DNA of 64,000 bases from Mermis nigrescens (GCA_036768485.1 JAVLUZ010000019.1:464889-528888), one strand, 5' to 3'; positions 1 through 13,345 are shown, counted from the first letter of the stretch. Numbers and translations are program-made. Notes: generated by a model not told the origin, from the letters alone.

Positions 1-103
1 AGAAACGTTGAAAATGGTGTTTTTCGCCATACCACCATTTTTAAGGCCATTTTTTGACCTCTAAAACCTTCCACCCCCAGAATTTTGTTGCTGCCTATCT
101 ATG
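1..103 (+). mobile_element. hAT-type MITE, family A, cut by window start
   Basis: This is the right-hand part of a MITE family seen at least six more times in the window. It shares the body motif with 'cgccataccaccatttttaaggcc' character (read at about 27-50) and the C-rich tract followed by 'ttgctgcc'. The terminus ends in ctatg at 103, like the other copies. The left end and its target duplication lie outside the window. Confidence 0.65.
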
Positions 104-590
104 GTTCGGACCCCCTTGAAATTCAAAAAATCGAAAAAAAATATGACTTTTTAAACGTTATTCTGAGCTATTTTTGGCCTTTTTGGGCTTAGTCGCCCAA
201 AATAGAACAGCCAGCTACATATATACGTGCCTAATAAAACGCAGACGCGAAATAAGAGAAACAAACGACTAAACTTCAGTGCGGCTTGAGCGCAAAATAC
301 AAAACATATACTAAATAAAATACAAAACGCAAGAAGAATGCCGTAAAATACAAAATACGACGCTCAAACGACCAAAATCGTACGCGAGTTTCGTCAGAAA
401 ATGTGACAAATAAAACATATGCGACAAAAACATAAAGATACAAATAAATGACCAGCTCAGCTACATAATAAATATGTAAAATAAAAAAGGAGTGTTAAAT
501 GAGAAACGTACATCAGATTTAGACAAAAAGATAAAAAATAAATATAAAAATTAGTAAGCCTGAACGCGTCCGCACAAAATAACGTTTTAA
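104..590. other. Intergenic / Cdk8 intron sequence, no gene
   Basis: AT-rich DNA without a supportable coding region. Positions 110-235 resemble 4980-5125: both contain 'gactttttaaacgttatt', a gctatttttggcc stretch and a ccagctac end. They look like two diverged copies of one short repeat. If Cdk8 continues past the left edge, this stretch lies in one of its introns. Confidence 0.4.
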
Positions 591-784
591 AAGTCCTATG
601 GTACAGTAGCGATTTTAGTACGGTAAAAACAGAGTTGTTAGACTGAAGCTAAATTCTAAGTCTCTAAGGGCAAAAATCACTGAGAATCGTCTTAAAATGG
701 CGCTAAGCGTCGAAAAATTTGACATTTTTCCTTTTGAAATGCAATTTCTGCCGTTATAAAGATATATAGAACACACAGTGACTC

Positions 785-1065
785 ATTTCGGCGCCAAGCG
801 CCGAAAATGTTTGCGAATTTAAGACCTTTTTTGCAATTTTCGTCTTCAAAAAAATCTTTGTACATGTACAAAGAGGGTTCCGAAAAGTCTTTGTACACCG
901 GGAAAAATCTTTGCCAAATACAAAGAAAAAACACTGGTCCGAATCCCCCCATTTCCCCCAGAGATGCGTGCCTGCTACTACTGGACGCATATTTTGAGGC
1001 TCGTACAAAGATTTTTGGAGCGACCTTGGTACATCTTTGTACGCAAACTATAGGCAGTTTTTGGC
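785..1065 (+). repeat. Dispersed repeat with GCGCC hairpin and TGTACA palindrome (copy 1)
   Basis: It carries a short hairpin (ggcgccaagcgcc) followed by AAAAT, then the palindrome CTTTGTACATGTACAAAG near 855-872 and further tttgtac units to about 1045. The same order recurs in reverse orientation at about 3850-4330 and in diverged form at 14.5-15.4 kb. The short open frames here have no protein similarity that I recognise. Confidence 0.5.
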
Positions 1066-1577
1066 CGATTTTCGATCGCGTAAAAAAATCAAAAATTTTT
1101 TGAACAAAACTAAAACAGCGGCAGTGCCAAATTTCCGGGAGAGAATTTTGAGTGGCGAAAGGGCGAAAAAAGTTCGACTTTCCTTATCATGCGTTGTTCG
1201 TAAGCATCAAAAATTGGGAAAAATCCAAAAGCCTAAAAATCCATTCTGAAGAGTCTGAAACCCCAACATGCCTATGTGTGGTCCGAAAATTAAGTACTAT
1301 TGGCCGGGAAGTAAGCCGTTACACGTTTGGCGGGTTTCCATTCTCCCCTAAAAATATTTTCACCCCCCCCCCCCCCAGAAATTTTTTCAACACTCTCCAG
1401 AATTTGCGATTTTTTGGAAGTTTCTGAAAAAATTTCTGATAATGCGCATAAAAGGTACTTTTTTACGCGTTTTTAGCTATCCACTTGCTTAAAAGTGTCA
1501 AACTCGGAAAACGACGTCTTCGTCGCGTACGCACCAATTTTGAGCCCAAAAAGCGCTTTAAAATTTCAGCCCCCCAC

Positions 1578-1851
1578 CAAACGTGGGCAGCAAGAAAATT
1601 CTAGGGGGTTGCACGATTTTTCAAAGGTCAAAAAATGGCCTTAAAAGTGGTGGTATGGCCAACAAACAACATTTTTCGACGTTCCTCATTGAGCACTACC
1701 TATTGGCATCAAAAATTGCGAAAAAAATTTAAAAAAATTTTAAAAATTGAATTTGAAGGGGGGTATTTTGATTTCTGGGGAGGGAAATCAAAAAAAATTT
1801 CTCGGGGGGGGGGGGGGTGTGCATACCCCCAACCACCCACGCCCAAATGTG
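1578..1851 (-). mobile_element. hAT-type MITE, family A, reverse copy
   Basis: About 274 bp. It begins CAAACGTGGGCAGCAAG and ends GCCCAAATGTG, which are imperfect terminal inverted repeats of the family consensus CAYACGTGGGC. The interior matches the other copies in reverse: poly-G tracts, 'gtggtatggc', 'ttggcatcaaaaattgcg'. The flanking 8-mers (ccccccac / gaacccac) agree at only 5 of 8 positions, so the target duplication is degraded or misjudged. Confidence 0.7.
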
Positions 1852-2328
1852 GAACCCACCAGAATTCCCATGCAGTGCATGCATGGATAGGCAGGACAAC
1901 CAAGTCTCAAACCGTCCTCCCGGTTAGAAATTTTTTTACCCGTCTCCGTTCGAGTTTTGCAAAAACATGCATTATTCCTAATTTTTAGGTGCTTTTTTGC
2001 CCAAAAATTGAAGGTCATTGACCCCTCCCCCTCTAAAAATGGCCGACTACCCCTTCCGATATTTTCAGCCGCAATAAGTATGTCTGGTCGACGTCCTATG
2101 TTATGAAGTAGGCAAAGCAATTTTAAGAAAATCTAAAGGAGCATTAAGTGTTGAATTTTCGTGGAGCAAAGTTCAATATAACATTGTAATTTGTTTGAAA
2201 CGAAGGCAAATAAAAGTTATATTCTTCACAAACCTTACGAGTTCTTATCCTAAATGCTCATCGTATTCTCCATTTATATCAAGCTCCTTATAGAAATTTA
2301 CTTTTTTCTTGATTAAATTACATATATC

Positions 2329-2515
2329 CAGGGGCGGATTTAGGGAGGGGCGAGGGGGGGGCGGCCGCCCCCCCCCCCATTGGCCCAAAATAGTGCGCAA
2401 AATTAAGAATTTTTGAGCGATTTTTTAGTTGAAACGGCTAATTTTCCGCCCAAGTCAGGTTTTCCGCCCCCTTAAAGGTACCGCCCCCCTTAGGAAAATC
2501 CTGGATCCGCCACTG
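2329..2515. mobile_element. hAT MITE, family B, with perfect 8-bp target duplication
   Basis: 187 bp with termini CAGGGGCGGATT and ATCCGCCACTG, which are inverted repeats of the hAT type. It is flanked on both sides by the direct repeat catatatc (2321-2328 and 2516-2523). The interior is C/G-homopolymer rich. Single ends resembling this family also occur at 52318 and 59373. There is no coding capacity, so it must depend on a hAT transposase supplied elsewhere. Confidence 0.85.
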
Positions 2516-2749
2516 CATATATCTATTCGAAAAGCGGATACTTTGATGAGACGTAGAGCCCTGATTTCACGTGCAAAAATCCTGCTTAAAGACAGGATCG
2601 AAAATTAGCATAAGTAAATATATTTAAAAAATATAATTGTGCAAATAAAACTATTGTTAGCTTCTAGACGAAAACGAACATTACATATTTCGATAATACG
2701 AGAAAAATAATGTCAGCTACTAGAAGCTGATTCGTTTTATAGTAAACAG

Positions 2750-3143
2750 CATACATGCACAGCATGGGAATTCTGGGGGTGAAAACCTAAACTGCTTTTT
2801 TTAGGCCCAAAAATGGCCGGTACGCGTTGAAAAAACATCGTTTTTGGCGTTTCCGACGATACTCTATCCTTCTAGAGCATAAAATCATGAAAAAAATTTC
2901 GAAAAGTCGAATAAATTGACCAATATATCGCTTAAAACATGAATATATGGCGCGAAGCGCCGAAAATTTTTGGCGATTTCGAGCAAATAGATAGCCAAAA
3001 ACCCCTAAAAAGGCACTTTTTCTACCAATTTTCAGGTAAGTTTAGGCTACTTTTGAAAAATCGCCAATTCTGGGGATGTGAAAAATTTTCTGCGGGGGTG
3101 AAAAATGATTCTGCGGGGGTGAAACCCCCCAAGATCATGTATG
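2750..3143. mobile_element. hAT-like MITE, family C
   Basis: 394 bp, from CATACATGCACAGCATGGG to AAGATCATGTATG. The ends share the inverted repeat CATACATG. The flanking 8-mers gtaaacag and gtatacac match at 6 of 8 positions, consistent with an aged hAT-type target duplication. The interior holds the GGCGCGAAGCGCC hairpin followed by AAAATTTT (about 2950) and repeated 'gcgggggtgaaa' units. A second copy lies at 10221-12613. Confidence 0.6.
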
Positions 3144-3151
3144 GTATACAC

Positions 3152-3840
3152 GTACATACATGGAATCGCCCAAAATATTTCACGAATGCTGCAGACTGGC
3201 AAAGAATGTCTCAAATTGAGAAAGTCTCACATTTATTTCCAGAAGCCATAAACAACGGCACAAAAAATAAAGCAAGAAGCATATTTACTCGTAATGTGAA
3301 GGAGGATTTCGGGGATTATGTACTCGAAGTCGGGAAGCGTTGATATTTTTAACCCTCACCCGACTTTTTTTTGACAATTTTTCGATGTTATCTTAGGTGC
3401 ATTTGTCGTTTTTGGCCAAAAACAACCAAAAAAGCCTAAACACGATAAAAAATTCAATTTCTTTCCAAAAATTGGGGAGGGGGTCAAAACTTTTCAGGCT
3501 TTGGGGGATGGGGGACGTCCGCCTTCAAGTAGGGCAAATCCCCTATACCCTGTTACATGTATGCGCCCAACTGATTTCTCATCATCCAGTCTATAGACCA
3601 TTTCTCAAATTTTAGTCTTTTGTATACTCTATCTTTTGGCTCTGCAAAAAAACAAACAGAAAACTCATAAAGCAGCGCAAAGCGCCGGAAAATTTTGTCA
3701 TAGTCTCCGTATTTAGTTTAAATTTAAGCGGTGTATAAGACAGAGACTATAAAGAAACAATAAAACCCGGGAAAAATTTCGCGTCTACTAGTTCAAAAAG
3801 TACGCCAAAACCTGCTTTGGCGATATTTTAAATGCACTTC
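3152..3840. other. Non-coding repeat-rich stretch
   Basis: No gene is supported. It contains another hairpin-motif copy (gcgcaaagcgccggaaaatttt near 3675) and generic AT-rich sequence. Confidence 0.35.
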
Positions 3841-3844
3841 GAGA

Positions 3845-4330
3845 ATTTTTATTTTTTCAAGAGCATGGGGCAAGAAGCAGTGTTTTTGTGAATTCGGCAA
3901 ACATTTTTCCCGATGTAAAAAGACTTTTCAAACAGTCTTTGTACATGTACAAAGATTTTTAGGAAGACAAAAATTGCAAAAAAGGTCTGAAATTCTGAAA
4001 AATTTTCGGCGCTTCGCGCCGAAATGACTAATTGTGTGTTCTGTATATCTTTATATTGGCAGAAATTGCATTTCGAAAGGAAAAATGTCAACTTTTTCGG
4101 CGCTTCGCGCCGTTTTAAGGCGATTCTTAGTGATTTTTGCCCTTGGAGACACAGAAATTAGCTAAAATACACTACCAAAAGTCGAACAACTATGTTTTTA
4201 CCACACTAAAATCGCTACTGTATACACCATATTACAGTACCCAAAAATTTGTGTGCACAAAATGTACAAAGACTTTTGGGTACCATCTTTGTACATGTAC
4301 AAACGGACCTTGTACAAAAATCACTGGTGA
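3845..4330 (-). repeat. Dispersed repeat with GCGCC hairpin and TGTACA palindrome (copy 2)
   Basis: Reverse-oriented relative of the 785-1065 repeat. It has tttgtacatgtacaaag near 3938, two copies of the hairpin ggcgcttcgcgcc (about 4008 and 4100), and another TTTGTACATGTACAAA near 4289. Between the hairpins lies 'tatatctttatattggcagaaatt', matched by similar sequence at about 735-765 and 15140-15170, so the family extends beyond the palindromes. Confidence 0.5.
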
Positions 4331-5619
<1,289 letters not shown>

Positions 5620-5927
5620 TTAATTATGCCGGATTTGTCATTTTTCCGTTCTCTTACCGAAAAGACAAGAATTCGGTCAAAATGGGTCACAAAATCAAAA
5701 TTGTTCAACAGACGGTCAGAATCGGCTACAGACATTTTAAATCGTTCAAAATTTTGGAAGAGGCGGGGTATATAAACGACTTTCGATTTTTTTTGTCCAA
5801 AAATGACAAAAAGCACTTAAAAATGGTGAGGGCGGAGGTAAAAATTCAAAAATGAGAGCAGCAGAGGCAAAAATTCCGAGTCATCCGAAGGATGGAGACG
5901 ACTTGATCTGAGTGGGTGGGCTACGAA

Positions 5928-6138
5928 CGTGTAAGGGCAGAAACCGGTACATGCAGAAAACATAGCTACCGTGATAATTTTTTTTGTTTTTTTAGCTTAT
6001 TTTTTCCCAATAGTGATCTTTCCTTCAAGGTGCTTAAACCTTAATTTTAGCTCAGGCTTAATGAGTGCGAAAAGATAAGCCAGCGTTGAATACCGATTTC
6101 TTATGTTTTCTGCATGTACCGGGTTCTGTCCTTACACG
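5928..6138. mobile_element. Fold-back MITE with about 37-bp inverted repeats
   Basis: The left arm (5928-5964) begins CGTGTAAGGGCAG and runs to gcagaaaacata. The right arm (6102-6138) is its near-perfect reverse complement, ending CTTACACG. The arms are separated by about 135 bp of AT-rich sequence. No clear target duplication was found, so the superfamily is undetermined. Confidence 0.65.
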
Positions 6139-6295
6139 CTCTTCTAGGTGGGAAGGGTCCCCGTTCTTTCTGGATATCTATCTGAGGGAGCCGAGAAAAA
6201 ATTTCCAAGACAAAGTCGACTTCTTATAAATCTTATCACGGCAAAGCGTCTGCGCATCAACTCACGTTCAAAATAAATAAATTAATCAATTACCT

Positions 6296-6919
6296 GGGCC
6301 CGGTTGCTCAACTTCGCCTTAATAAAGGAAAACAACTAAAAATTGGCTAAGCCAACAGTAAAGAACTCGTTCTCGAGAAAAATCTGTAGTAAAATTTATT
6401 GTCATCGAACTTTTTTAAATCAAATTTATATCAAAGGACTTCATTTTACTGCGGATCAGCGACCATGCGTCGTATTCTTGAATATATATGTAATTAAATG
6501 AAAGAGTGCCATTTTTAAGTGTGGAAAATAATCAACGAGTTCGTTAAGGTTGCTTCTGACCTACCAAAAAAATTAACCTTAATTAAACCGTTAAAGTCGT
6601 TAAAGTAAAGCCCAGCAACCCAATTTCCCTTAAAGAAACCATTAAAAGCCTAATAGGAGCAATAAGGCCTCAGTCGAGCAACCGGTCTTAAGGAAGACAT
6701 TAAAAAATCGAGCCTTTATTAATGACTGCACTAAGGTCGAGTCCAGCGACCGAAATCAAAATGGACCATTAGACTTCCCTTAAAGTCGAGCTTAATGGTG
6801 GAGTCGAGTAACCCGTTTTTTAATGGTTCCATTAAGGTGGAAATCGGACTTAACGCGACCATTAGATAGCGGTTGCGTTAAGGTGGCCATTAACGTTAAG
6901 GTAAAAAAAAAACGGGCCC
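6296..6919. mobile_element. Candidate non-autonomous DNA transposon with GGGCCC ends
   Basis: The stretch starts GGGCCCGGTTGCTCAACTT and ends AACGGGCCC. The interior repeats 'gtcgagcaacc', 'ttaaggt' and 'ttaatgg' modules many times in both orientations. The GGGCCCGGTTGC end resembles PIF/Harbinger-like termini, but the 3-bp flanks (cct / tta) do not match, so the assignment is tentative. Confidence 0.4.
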
Positions 6920-7515
6920 TTATGAAAGATGCATACAAATCTCTACTAAAATTCCTGAGCCGCCACATTTAACAAATAAAATTTTATGATAGGCTAGCGA
7001 ACAAAGAAATGATAGACGAATTAAGGGAGAGATAAAGGAATGTCAATATCTAGTTTTGATAGTGCATTGAAGAGGATGATTTGAAGGTTTTAGAATACAC
7101 AAAACAGATAAAATTGTGTTGTTCAATTAAACCGGCTTAAATTAAATAAATTACGCTAAATACAATCAGTGAATGACTGAGCCACTGAAAAAATCAAAAA
7201 ATAATTCTAAGGATGATAGGAAACGAGCAAAAAAATTTAAAAAGTTTGCTGCATAATCAGACAATATAATACGATGGCAGCGCCTAAATTCTGACGGGTC
7301 TGGATGTCTATAAATTTTAACAGGTAAAGAATGTGATAGGGCAAAGAACCCATTTTTCGCCGTTCCTTTTTATCCTATACAATAACATCAGAAAATTGCG
7401 GAAATACGAAAAACATTCAATCCTACTGAGGGCTTTCGAATTTAAGGGGTCTTCCGCATTCTCGGAGCCAATAGACCCTCCACGCCTATGTGTATGTAGG
7501 AATTGTTTTGCGTGC

Positions 7516-7782
7516 CTGTAGTGCAATGACGTTAGGATGTTTGAGTTCGCGGAGGAGGGCGATTTCGCGGCAAGCGGACATGGAGATGCCGGTGCCCTCT
7601 ATGAGCTTGAGGGCGAATTCGCGGCTGCCACCGCAGCTGTCCGACGACCCGGCATCGCGTCTTTTAGCCTTATACACGTGGCCATAAGTGCCGCGGCCTA
7701 CTTTGCATCCTTCAAATTCAAACAAGTCCTCAACCTTTTGACGCTGTGCATTTGACCGCATTTTAAAGTCATGATCGACCAT
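7516..7782 (-). CDS. Cdk8: Cdk8, first coding exon (ATP-binding lobe)
   Basis: 89 codons from ATG (7782-7780) to a glutamine codon at 7518-7516. The product is the N-lobe of Cdk8: [18 protein letters not shown] is the glycine-rich loop, FALKLIEG holds the ATP-binding lysine, and [16 protein letters not shown] is the Cdk8-specific SMSACRE helix that contacts cyclin C. A serine/glycine-rich insert ([11 protein letters not shown]) sits between the loop and the catalytic-lysine strand, at a position where family members vary. The exon joins in phase 0 to the next exon, which begins GVFLSH. The splice donor is GC (CAG|GCACGC). The start was chosen because it is the first ATG and matches the family's N-terminal length. 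Confidence 0.95.
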
Positions 7783-10220
7783 TTTTAAACGTATGAGAAT
7801 CAAACGAATTAACGCATACACACCTCAACAACAATAAACTAATTTCAGGTGGAGAACTGTGAAAGGACGATTAGAAGGGCAGTGGTGCTGAATATAGGTG
7901 CGCAAGGTCAAACTTTAGAGGGGGTGAAAACCGAAATAGGTAGATAGCTAAGTGTTTCATAAAAGCCGTTATATATCCCTTTTGAGCTCAGAAAACTAGG
8001 GGCAGGCTTTTTAGTCGGGGCTTATGTCCCGGCACCGGGGCCAGGGCAAGATGTTAAGCATACTATATGCTGACCCTGTATGTGTACCCTAAAATTATTT
8101 ACGGTACTTTTTACATTAGTACTTAATCATATAACTGTGAAAAGGAGATTAATTTCAGGTTTCTCACCGTATAATGGATTTAAATTAAAAGATTATAAAG
8201 TTAAAAACGGTTTGAAAAATATCAATGATGCACGTGATACTGAATCAGTCCAATTAAATGACAATTATTAGCTATAAATCGTAAATGTGCAACTGTCTTC
8301 AGTTTTTTATAACTTCTTGACTGCTTTCCGGGGAGGTAAAGAATAAACGAGGTACCTAATTTTGAAGTTAGAAATAGAATTCCCATATCTCTTAAGATCT
8401 AAGCTCTCAATTAGTGATGATGTCAGTTTTTAAGAAATATAAGAATTTTTTGTGATGATCCGTCTCGTCATTTTATTTATGGTGAATTTAATTTTTTAGG
8501 TGAAAACCCAATCAAACTATAAGCATTCCAGTTCAAAGCTTGTATTTTTTATGTTAAATATAATCATTTTTGTTACAATTTCCACTTAGAAAGTTCATTA
8601 ATTTTCAGTAAAAAACTGTAAATTCATCTATTGATTAAATACATTGCAGTTCTTAGATTTAAGACTACAGATTCTCCATTTTCTATTCCGAATCAGTCGT
8701 GTCTTCCAGCTGTGCTATGCCATCAAAATCATGGATATACAAATTTTAAACATCTTTTTCTTGCCAAGATTGCGGCTGATGCGATAAATATTCCCGACAG
8801 CACAAGCTTGATTTTCAGAGAAATGCCTTAAAATTATGAATTGCGAAACAAATGATCTCAAGTCAGGGCGCCAAGAGCTGCGATCACGGCATGGAATCTC
8901 GTTTCCTTCTTAAGCTGATCCTTTAATTTATTTTATGCATTCCGTCTGTTCAGAGTTGACAGATCATCGAATTTCATTTATAAAATCTGACAGAATAGGA
9001 AAAAATTTATTCGTCATCCGATTTAGGCTTTATTTCGAGATGAACTATAAAATTTATGAGATAAATCATAAATGTATCAAAATAATAGTAATAATAATAA
9101 ATATAGATTTATTAATAACTAACTTAAAAGTAAAGCGAATACGCAGCATTTAAATTGCTAAAGTTGGGTCCAAATTCAGATTTGATCTATAAAAACAATT
9201 TGACGATCAAATTTTGCCATTTGAACTCGTCAGGATTCTGAAATATACCATTTCTTTGGTTCCTCATAATTTCCAAGATTGATTTTGAAAGAAAATCTTA
9301 GAGTTTTGCAATTAATCAGAAATGTTTTAGCCCCCGGCCCGGGGCTGGTAATATCGCCCCGGCAACGGGGCCGGAGCTTGGGACATCCCTATTATACAGT
9401 TTTTGGACTAACAAACATAGCTGTATAGCCTTTTCGGACCATAAATAGCTATTTAGCCCTTTCAGAGTCAATCAAATAGCTATATAACCTTTTAAAACTC
9501 AGAAAAGACAACTGTATAGTATTTCTGAGCTCACACGGTATGTTTCTGAGTCAAGAAAGGCTACATAGCTAGTTTTCTAAGGAGCCCAAAAAGGCTATAT
9601 AGCTAATTTTTTGAGTCTAAAAAAAGATATATGGCGATGCTTTTTTGGTCAAAATGGTTGTATAGCTATAAGTTTTCCAGAGCTCTGGGGGAGTAATACC
9701 TCTCTCTCACCCCTCCCCAAGCTCTTGTATGGTGCTGAACATAATTTATTCAACTGCTCACTAAACAACAAAGGTAAATAACCGTTGTTAGACTACAATA
9801 GCAGCGACAGCATAATGGTCAGTTGCAGAAATGAGATCGCCTCCCAAGCATAACAATGAAGAAGGTAGAACTTCAATTTTGAATCGTAACGTTAAAATTT
9901 TCACAAAATCAGCCGAATCACGGTTCTGAAATCACCCAAAAAATTGTCAAACTTCATCAGCAAATTCACAATCATCAGTTAAAAAATTGCTGTCATTCTT
10001 GCTTCTTCCAAATCACATTTTCTGCATAAAACCTATGAAGAACAAAAGACCTAGATGCAAATATTCTCTTTGTTGTATAAAAATTGAAAAAATATAGGTT
10101 TAAACCGCTGAGACTAAATAGATTCGCGCCGAAATTTTTTTTTGCGATTTTTGACTAAATAAGCAAAGGGGGAGTAAAAGAATCATTTTCAGATTCCATA
10201 TCGGGGAAGGGAGTCACGTG
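7783..10220. other. Cdk8 upstream region and intergenic DNA
   Basis: Sequence upstream of Cdk8 with no convincing gene. The promoter and 5' UTR should be within the first few hundred bases, but no clear core elements were found. GC-rich repeat ends occur at 8010-8045 and 9325-9385 (gccccggcaacggggcc). 9400-9680 is a run of diverged 'ctatatagcc' units. Short open frames at 8080-9153 are AT-rich and unsupported. Confidence 0.4.
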
Positions 10221-12613
10221 CATACATGATCTTGGAGGGGGTCGGGGAGGGGGTTTCATCCCCCCCAAAAGAATTTTGACCCCGCAAAAATTATGACCCC
10301 ACAAAATTTTTTCAATTTCCACAATGGCGATTTTTTGAAATCGCACAAAATTTTCAATAAATTTGAAGAAAAGATGCTTTTTTAAGCGTTTTTAGCCATC
10401 TATTTGCTCAAAAATGTCACATTTTCGGCGCTTCGCGCCATTAAACTCATTTTTTCGCCTATATTTTGTTCAATTTGTTCCAACTTTTTTTATTTTTTTC
10501 AAAATTTTTTTTATATATCTTTTGCTCTAGAAAGATAGAGCATCGTCAGAAATGCTGAAAACTGATGTTCGTGACGCATACTTACCATTTTTCGACCCAA
10601 AAAAGTCACTTGTTAATTTCACCGCCGCCCCCCCCCAGAATTCCTATGCTGTGCAGTAGGGATGTGCCGGTTAACCAGAACCGGAACCGGAACCGGCTGG
10701 AACCGACCATTTTTTGGAACCGGAATCAGAACCGAGAACCGATTTTTTGATTTTCTAAGAACCGGAACCGAAACCGATTTCTTGATTTTCTAAGAACCGA
10801 ACCGATCTTATTTGGAGTCGGTTATCGGTTTTTAAAGTATAGAGTTAAAATCAACTACATAAAATTTAGTGAAGACATGAAGCAGCGATTCAATCTTTTA
10901 TTACCCAAAAGTTTACAGATTAAAACAAATGGAACAATTTCAATTTCCTATTATTAGTTTCCCGCTTTCAGACTCTAATGTACCTAAAGGGCTTTTTTAT
11001 GCCGTTTTTGTAAGTCAGCTCCATCGTTTTGCGCGTCTTTGCTCTAAAAGAGAGTTTTTCAAGGCACGCGTGAATCATCTGTCAGCTAAATAACAAAAAG
11101 AGGCTATAATGTTAAAATTATACGCCAAAATATCTCAAATTTTCCAATAGCGACCTTTCTGATTTTACAGCGTATTCTTATATTCAAAATTGTTTAAGAC
11201 CGTTTTGATTTTATCATCGCCGTTAGGACGCTGCTTCCTGCATTACATATGCGCATGAATAAATTGCTTCACTTAACTATTGTGCGCTGTCGTGTACGTA
11301 TTTGTCGCTGATATAGTATAAGTCTGGGTTGGTTGGATACGGGTACCAAATTCCCTGCTCTTTTCTTTTTGTCAATTTTTGCGTTTGCCTAGTTTTTGTT
11401 GTCATGTGCAGCATTATCCTGAAAATACCAAAGTAGGGGCACATTGACTTAGCTTTTCTAAAATTTTTTCACGTTCGCCTAGTTTTTGTCATGTGCAGCA
11501 TTATCCTGAAAATACCAAAGTAGGTAAACATTGACTAGTTTTTTTGAAATTTTCGCGTCTTTGCTTGCATTTCCTTTTGTTTGTTTTTTTTTGTGTTTGA
11601 GAGGCAGTCTAGCCGCCTAGACTGGTGCCGCTAGGTTGCAGTGACAGTCCAGAGGATTAAAGCGCACGAAACTGCAGCAACCTAGTTCTCTGATGACCTC
11701 GCCTGTTTACATTTTTTCATTTTATTATTTTTTTTGCGCCTTGTAAAACCCGTAGTTTCTCATAATATATTTAATGTACTTTTTGATGTACACGTGTACT
11801 ACTATTTCTTGCGTCTCTTTGTTTCTCTTATACTAACAGCAGGCCACTTTTACTTACCTTTTATTTTTTTATTTATTTTATTATTATTATATATATTATT
11901 ATTATTCTTTATTATTTTTTTATTTTTCTTTATTTATTTTTTTCTTTTCTTTTCTTCATCTTCTTTATTGTGTTGATGACCTTCTATTATTTGTATGCAA
12001 ATTTAGTTCCAGGTAAATTATATTTTAAAAATAACAGTCGTTCTGCTTTTTCGCCATATGCTACTGAGCCTAAAAAATATGAAAGAGTAAATAACATATA
12101 AATATCAGCAGTTATCAAATCAAATGACGACGGCAGATGGCTTTAGGATAAAAAATACACTAATTTACGAATTCTACTAGCAAAGAACAGTGGAAACATA
12201 GTGTTCAACTGAATGACAAAGACAGACATGATATAATATTTTATACAAGAAATACATAGAAAATATTAAGTGATTTATAAGTAAATTGTCAAATAGACGT
12301 TAAACTTGCTTGAAAGTGCAGTTGCCAGATTGAAACGACTTCCTGATTAATTTATCTTCCGATTATATCGTAATTTGTCTCTGTAGTCCGGCTATCAAGA
12401 GCGTCGCATATACTTTAACACAGGAACCAAGAACCCGAACCGGAACCGACGGTTCTCTAGTTGAAGAACCAGAACCGGAACCGGAACCAACAGTTCCAAC
12501 TTACGCAAGAACCGAACCGAACCGGAACCAAAGTCCTTGTTTTTCAAGAACCGGAACCGGAACCGAATTTTCTGAAAAACCTGGAGCCGGAACATCCCTA
12601 CTGTGCAGGTATG
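10221..12613 (-). mobile_element. hAT-like MITE, family C, split by another transposon
   Basis: Reverse copy of the 2750-3143 MITE. It begins CATACATGATCTTGG at 10221 and, after an internal insertion (10657-12600 plus duplicated target), ends gtatg at 12613. The flanks gtcacgtg (10213-10220) and gtcaggtt (12614-12621) match at 6 of 8. The hairpin motif ggcgcttcgcgcc lies near 10427. Confidence 0.6.
10657..12600. mobile_element. hAT-like non-autonomous element, TAGGGATG ends
   Basis: 1,944 bp. The termini TAGGGATGTGCCGG and CCGGAACATCCCTA are inverted repeats, flanked by a perfect 8-bp duplication CTGTGCAG (10649-10656, 12601-12608). Both ends carry tandem 'aaccggaaccgg' modules (10670-10830 and 12420-12590), mutually inverted. 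The middle includes T-rich low-complexity sequence and a duplicated 'gcctagtttttgt...aaaataccaaagtagg' unit (11390-11440, 11477-11525). No transposase was seen. Confidence 0.8.
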
Positions 12614-13165
12614 GTCAGGTTCCCCCTATCCACTCTGGATATGGGCCTGAATAGGTGGGAACTCAAGGCAATGAAAGAATCTGATTCTTCAATAAAAAAT
12701 GTTGCACTCCCATCTTTCCAGGTTTTTCCAATTTTTATTTTCCAACGATTTTCCAACTTGCTTCTGTGGCTGAAACTTTAACGATCTAGAGGCTGCTGTC
12801 AGAACCGAAATAATAGTGATTAATATTATTGTTTATTTGTTAATACGCATAGACAATTTATTGATGTAAAGTTTCCAGCCGAGTGGTTTCGCCATTCTCA
12901 TATCGTGTTGTGCACACCGTTTTTCCCAGCGATTCGGTTGGCATTATAGACCAGACCCAAAATTTTTTTCCACTTTTTCCAACCATTTTCCACGTTCTTT
13001 GGGAGGTCTAAAAACGTTGAGGATAGAGCGCCTGTGTTAAAAAATCACTGTTTTTAATGAAAATCCTATGTACACATGTATAATAGCGGTGTTTGATGCA
13101 CTTTTTGGGAATTTTTTTCTAATACGGTTTTGTCTCCGATTCTCCTAAAATATTTTTCTGATAGA
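12614..13165. other. Non-coding intergenic DNA
   Basis: No gene, structured RNA or transposon end was recognised beyond the flanking MITE target site. The sequence is AT-rich with mononucleotide runs. Confidence 0.35.
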
Positions 13166-13345
13166 TTCGAGGACGCCAGTCCAGAAAAAAAGCATTTAGG
13201 GGGCTGGACGAATATTTGTGGAGATAAATACCTACGAACATTTTGATAATCACGTTTTTTGAATGTTTGAAGGGCTCTATCTCCACAAATATTTGTCGGC
13301 TCCCAAAACATTTTTTTCCTGGACTCAGCGTCCTCCAATCCATCA
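13166..13345. repeat. Long-hairpin repeat, copy 1
   Basis: An imperfect inverted repeat. The left arm (about 13166-13230) runs from 'gattcgaggacgc' through 'gaatatttgtggagata'. The right arm (about 13270-13340) is its reverse complement, through 'tatctccacaaatatttgtc' to 'gcgtcctcc'. A loop of about 40 bp contains 'aatcacgttttttgaa'. A second copy lies at 16925-17125. Confidence 0.7.

Noticed and set aside
2945..2975. GGCGCGAAGCGCC hairpin as a Helitron 3' end
   Set aside because: Helitron ends need a hairpin followed by CTRR and a T host base; here AAAATTTT follows and no 5' TC end or Rep-helicase gene is seen.
11734..11976. 80-codon hydrophobic open frame that looks like a membrane protein
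   Set aside because: It is T-rich low-complexity sequence inside a non-autonomous hAT-like element (Phe/Leu/Ile runs), with no conserved features.
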